A stretch of DNA of 59,336 nucleotides, taken from NCBI RefSeq assembly GCF_014270065.1, contig NZ_JACNME010000019.1:1-59336 (forward strand), written 5' to 3'. Source of the DNA: Quadrisphaera sp. RL12-1S (GTDB lineage Bacteria; Actinomycetota; Actinomycetes; Actinomycetales; Quadrisphaeraceae). Shown here in pieces: positions 58,954 to 59,336 of the stretch. The stretch's first letter is position 1; the number at the start of each line of letters is the position of its first letter. Both the position numbers and the translations under genes were made by a program. Under the pieces are notes generated by a model that saw only the letters and a program-made list of their open reading frames with translations, was not told the DNA's origin and did not search any database.

Positions 58954-59336
58954 GTGTCTCCCACCAACGCACCCGGCCACGGCACCCCTGGCCACAGCGG
59001 CCCCGGCCACACCTCCCCCTCTCGCCCGTCGGGCGCGGTCGCCCGCGACGGCTCCGGCGAGGGCGGCGCTCCCCGCCGCCGCCGGGGCGGACGCGGACGC
59101 GGCGGCAGCGGGCAGGGGCCCGCCGCCCGCCCGACCTCCGCGCCCCAGGGCTCCCGGGTCCTGGCCCCCGGCTCCCTGGCCTCGGGGTCCCTGGCCCCCG
59201 GTGCCCCCGACCGCCCGGCGCGGGGCGGCGGCGCCCAGCCGCCCGCGCCCCGCGCCGCGAGGCCGGCCGCCGACGCCCCCGCAGCGGCCCCCCGGGCCGC
59301 GGCGCCCGCGGCGCCCGCGGCGCCCGCGGCACCGGT
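58954..59336 (+). CDS. Basic low-complexity N-terminus of an unknown protein, possibly a DEAD-box helicase (partial)
   Basis: A frame from GTG 58954, with AGAGGA eight bases upstream, stays open to the window edge (127 codons). It is rich in Gly, Pro, Ala, Ser and Arg, with a PRRRRGGRGRGGSG stretch and Ala-Pro repeats. Such tails occur in actinobacterial DEAD-box RNA helicases, RNase E/G and IF-2, but no conserved domain lies inside the window, so the product is open. The 298-bp gap before it holds GTTCCACGTGGGGC at 58701-58714, and otherwise I see only GC-rich sequence there. Confidence 0.45.
   Translation, partial: MSPTNAPGHGTPGHSGPGHTSPSRPSGAVARDGSGEGGAPRRRRGGRGRGGSGQGPAARPTSAPQGSRVLAPGSLASGSLAPGAPDRPARGGGAQPPAPRAARPAADAPAAAPRAAAPAAPAAPAAP

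Overview
The window is about 59 kb of very GC-rich chromosome from an actinomycete. It is the replication-origin region. The gene order gyrA-gyrB-dciA-recF-gnd-dnaN-oriC-dnaA-rpmH-rnpA-yidD-yidC-jag-rsmG-parA-parB, followed by trxA/trxB, murJ, a DUF6049 gene, a NUDIX gene and a CCA-adding enzyme, is the conserved actinobacterial origin neighbourhood. A second conserved block (ino1-padR-ponA-GT87-rpsF-ssb-rpsR-rplI-dnaB) matches the order known from Mycobacterium. A chemoreceptor gene, a cysteine-free bS18 and the stand-alone MurJ pseudokinase gene suggest a motile, non-mycobacterial lineage, perhaps Kineosporiales-like; that placement is inference.

Layout. 1-9.3 kb (minus): DUF3566 (partial), gyrA, gyrB, dciA, recF, gnd, dnaN. 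9.34-9.83 kb: oriC with four perfect and many near-perfect DnaA boxes. 9.8-11.4 kb (minus): dnaA. 11.8-18.4 kb (plus): ribosomal protein L34, RNase P protein, membrane insertion and rRNA methylation genes, then parA-parB and a GNAT gene. 18.5-27.1 kb (minus): thioredoxin pair behind a SigR-like promoter, then a NUDIX-DUF6049-murJ-pseudokinase cell-envelope operon. 27.2-34 kb: CCA enzyme, a BAAT-type hydrolase, small accessory genes, an MFS transporter and the padR-ino1 operon with a perfect palindromic operator. 34.2-44.7 kb (plus): class A PBP, GT87 glycosyltransferase, the rpsF-ssb-rpsR-rplI operon and a dnaB carrying two inteins.

44.7-49.1 kb is an accessory islet of visibly lower GC. It holds a degenerate IS256-like element, a remnant of a polymorphic-toxin locus (C-terminal NucA/NucB-type DNase, overlapping SMI1/KNR4-type immunity gene, then another possible effector domain) and a degenerate IS3-like element that cuts the toxin gene. 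49.3-55.5 kb: an iron-regulated siderophore-interacting protein, a sugar-binding lipoprotein next to a chemoreceptor split by a frameshift, and a divergent kinase/aminotransferase pair resembling the hydroxylysine/ethanolamine-phosphate phospho-lyase pathway. 55.6-59.3 kb: two near-duplicate Rpf-like LysM proteins, dinB, and the start of a basic, low-complexity protein, perhaps a DEAD-box helicase.

The points most worth a second look are: the class 3 intein with a zinc-finger-like insert in dnaB; the broken NucA/NucB-SMI1 toxin module; a family of near-identical 14-bp palindromes close to GTTCCACGTGGAAC in gene-poor gaps at 28.8-32.2 kb, near parAB; and a DnaA-box cluster upstream of dnaB, 30 kb from oriC. 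All start choices, promoters and family assignments come from reading the sequence alone; no database search was possible.
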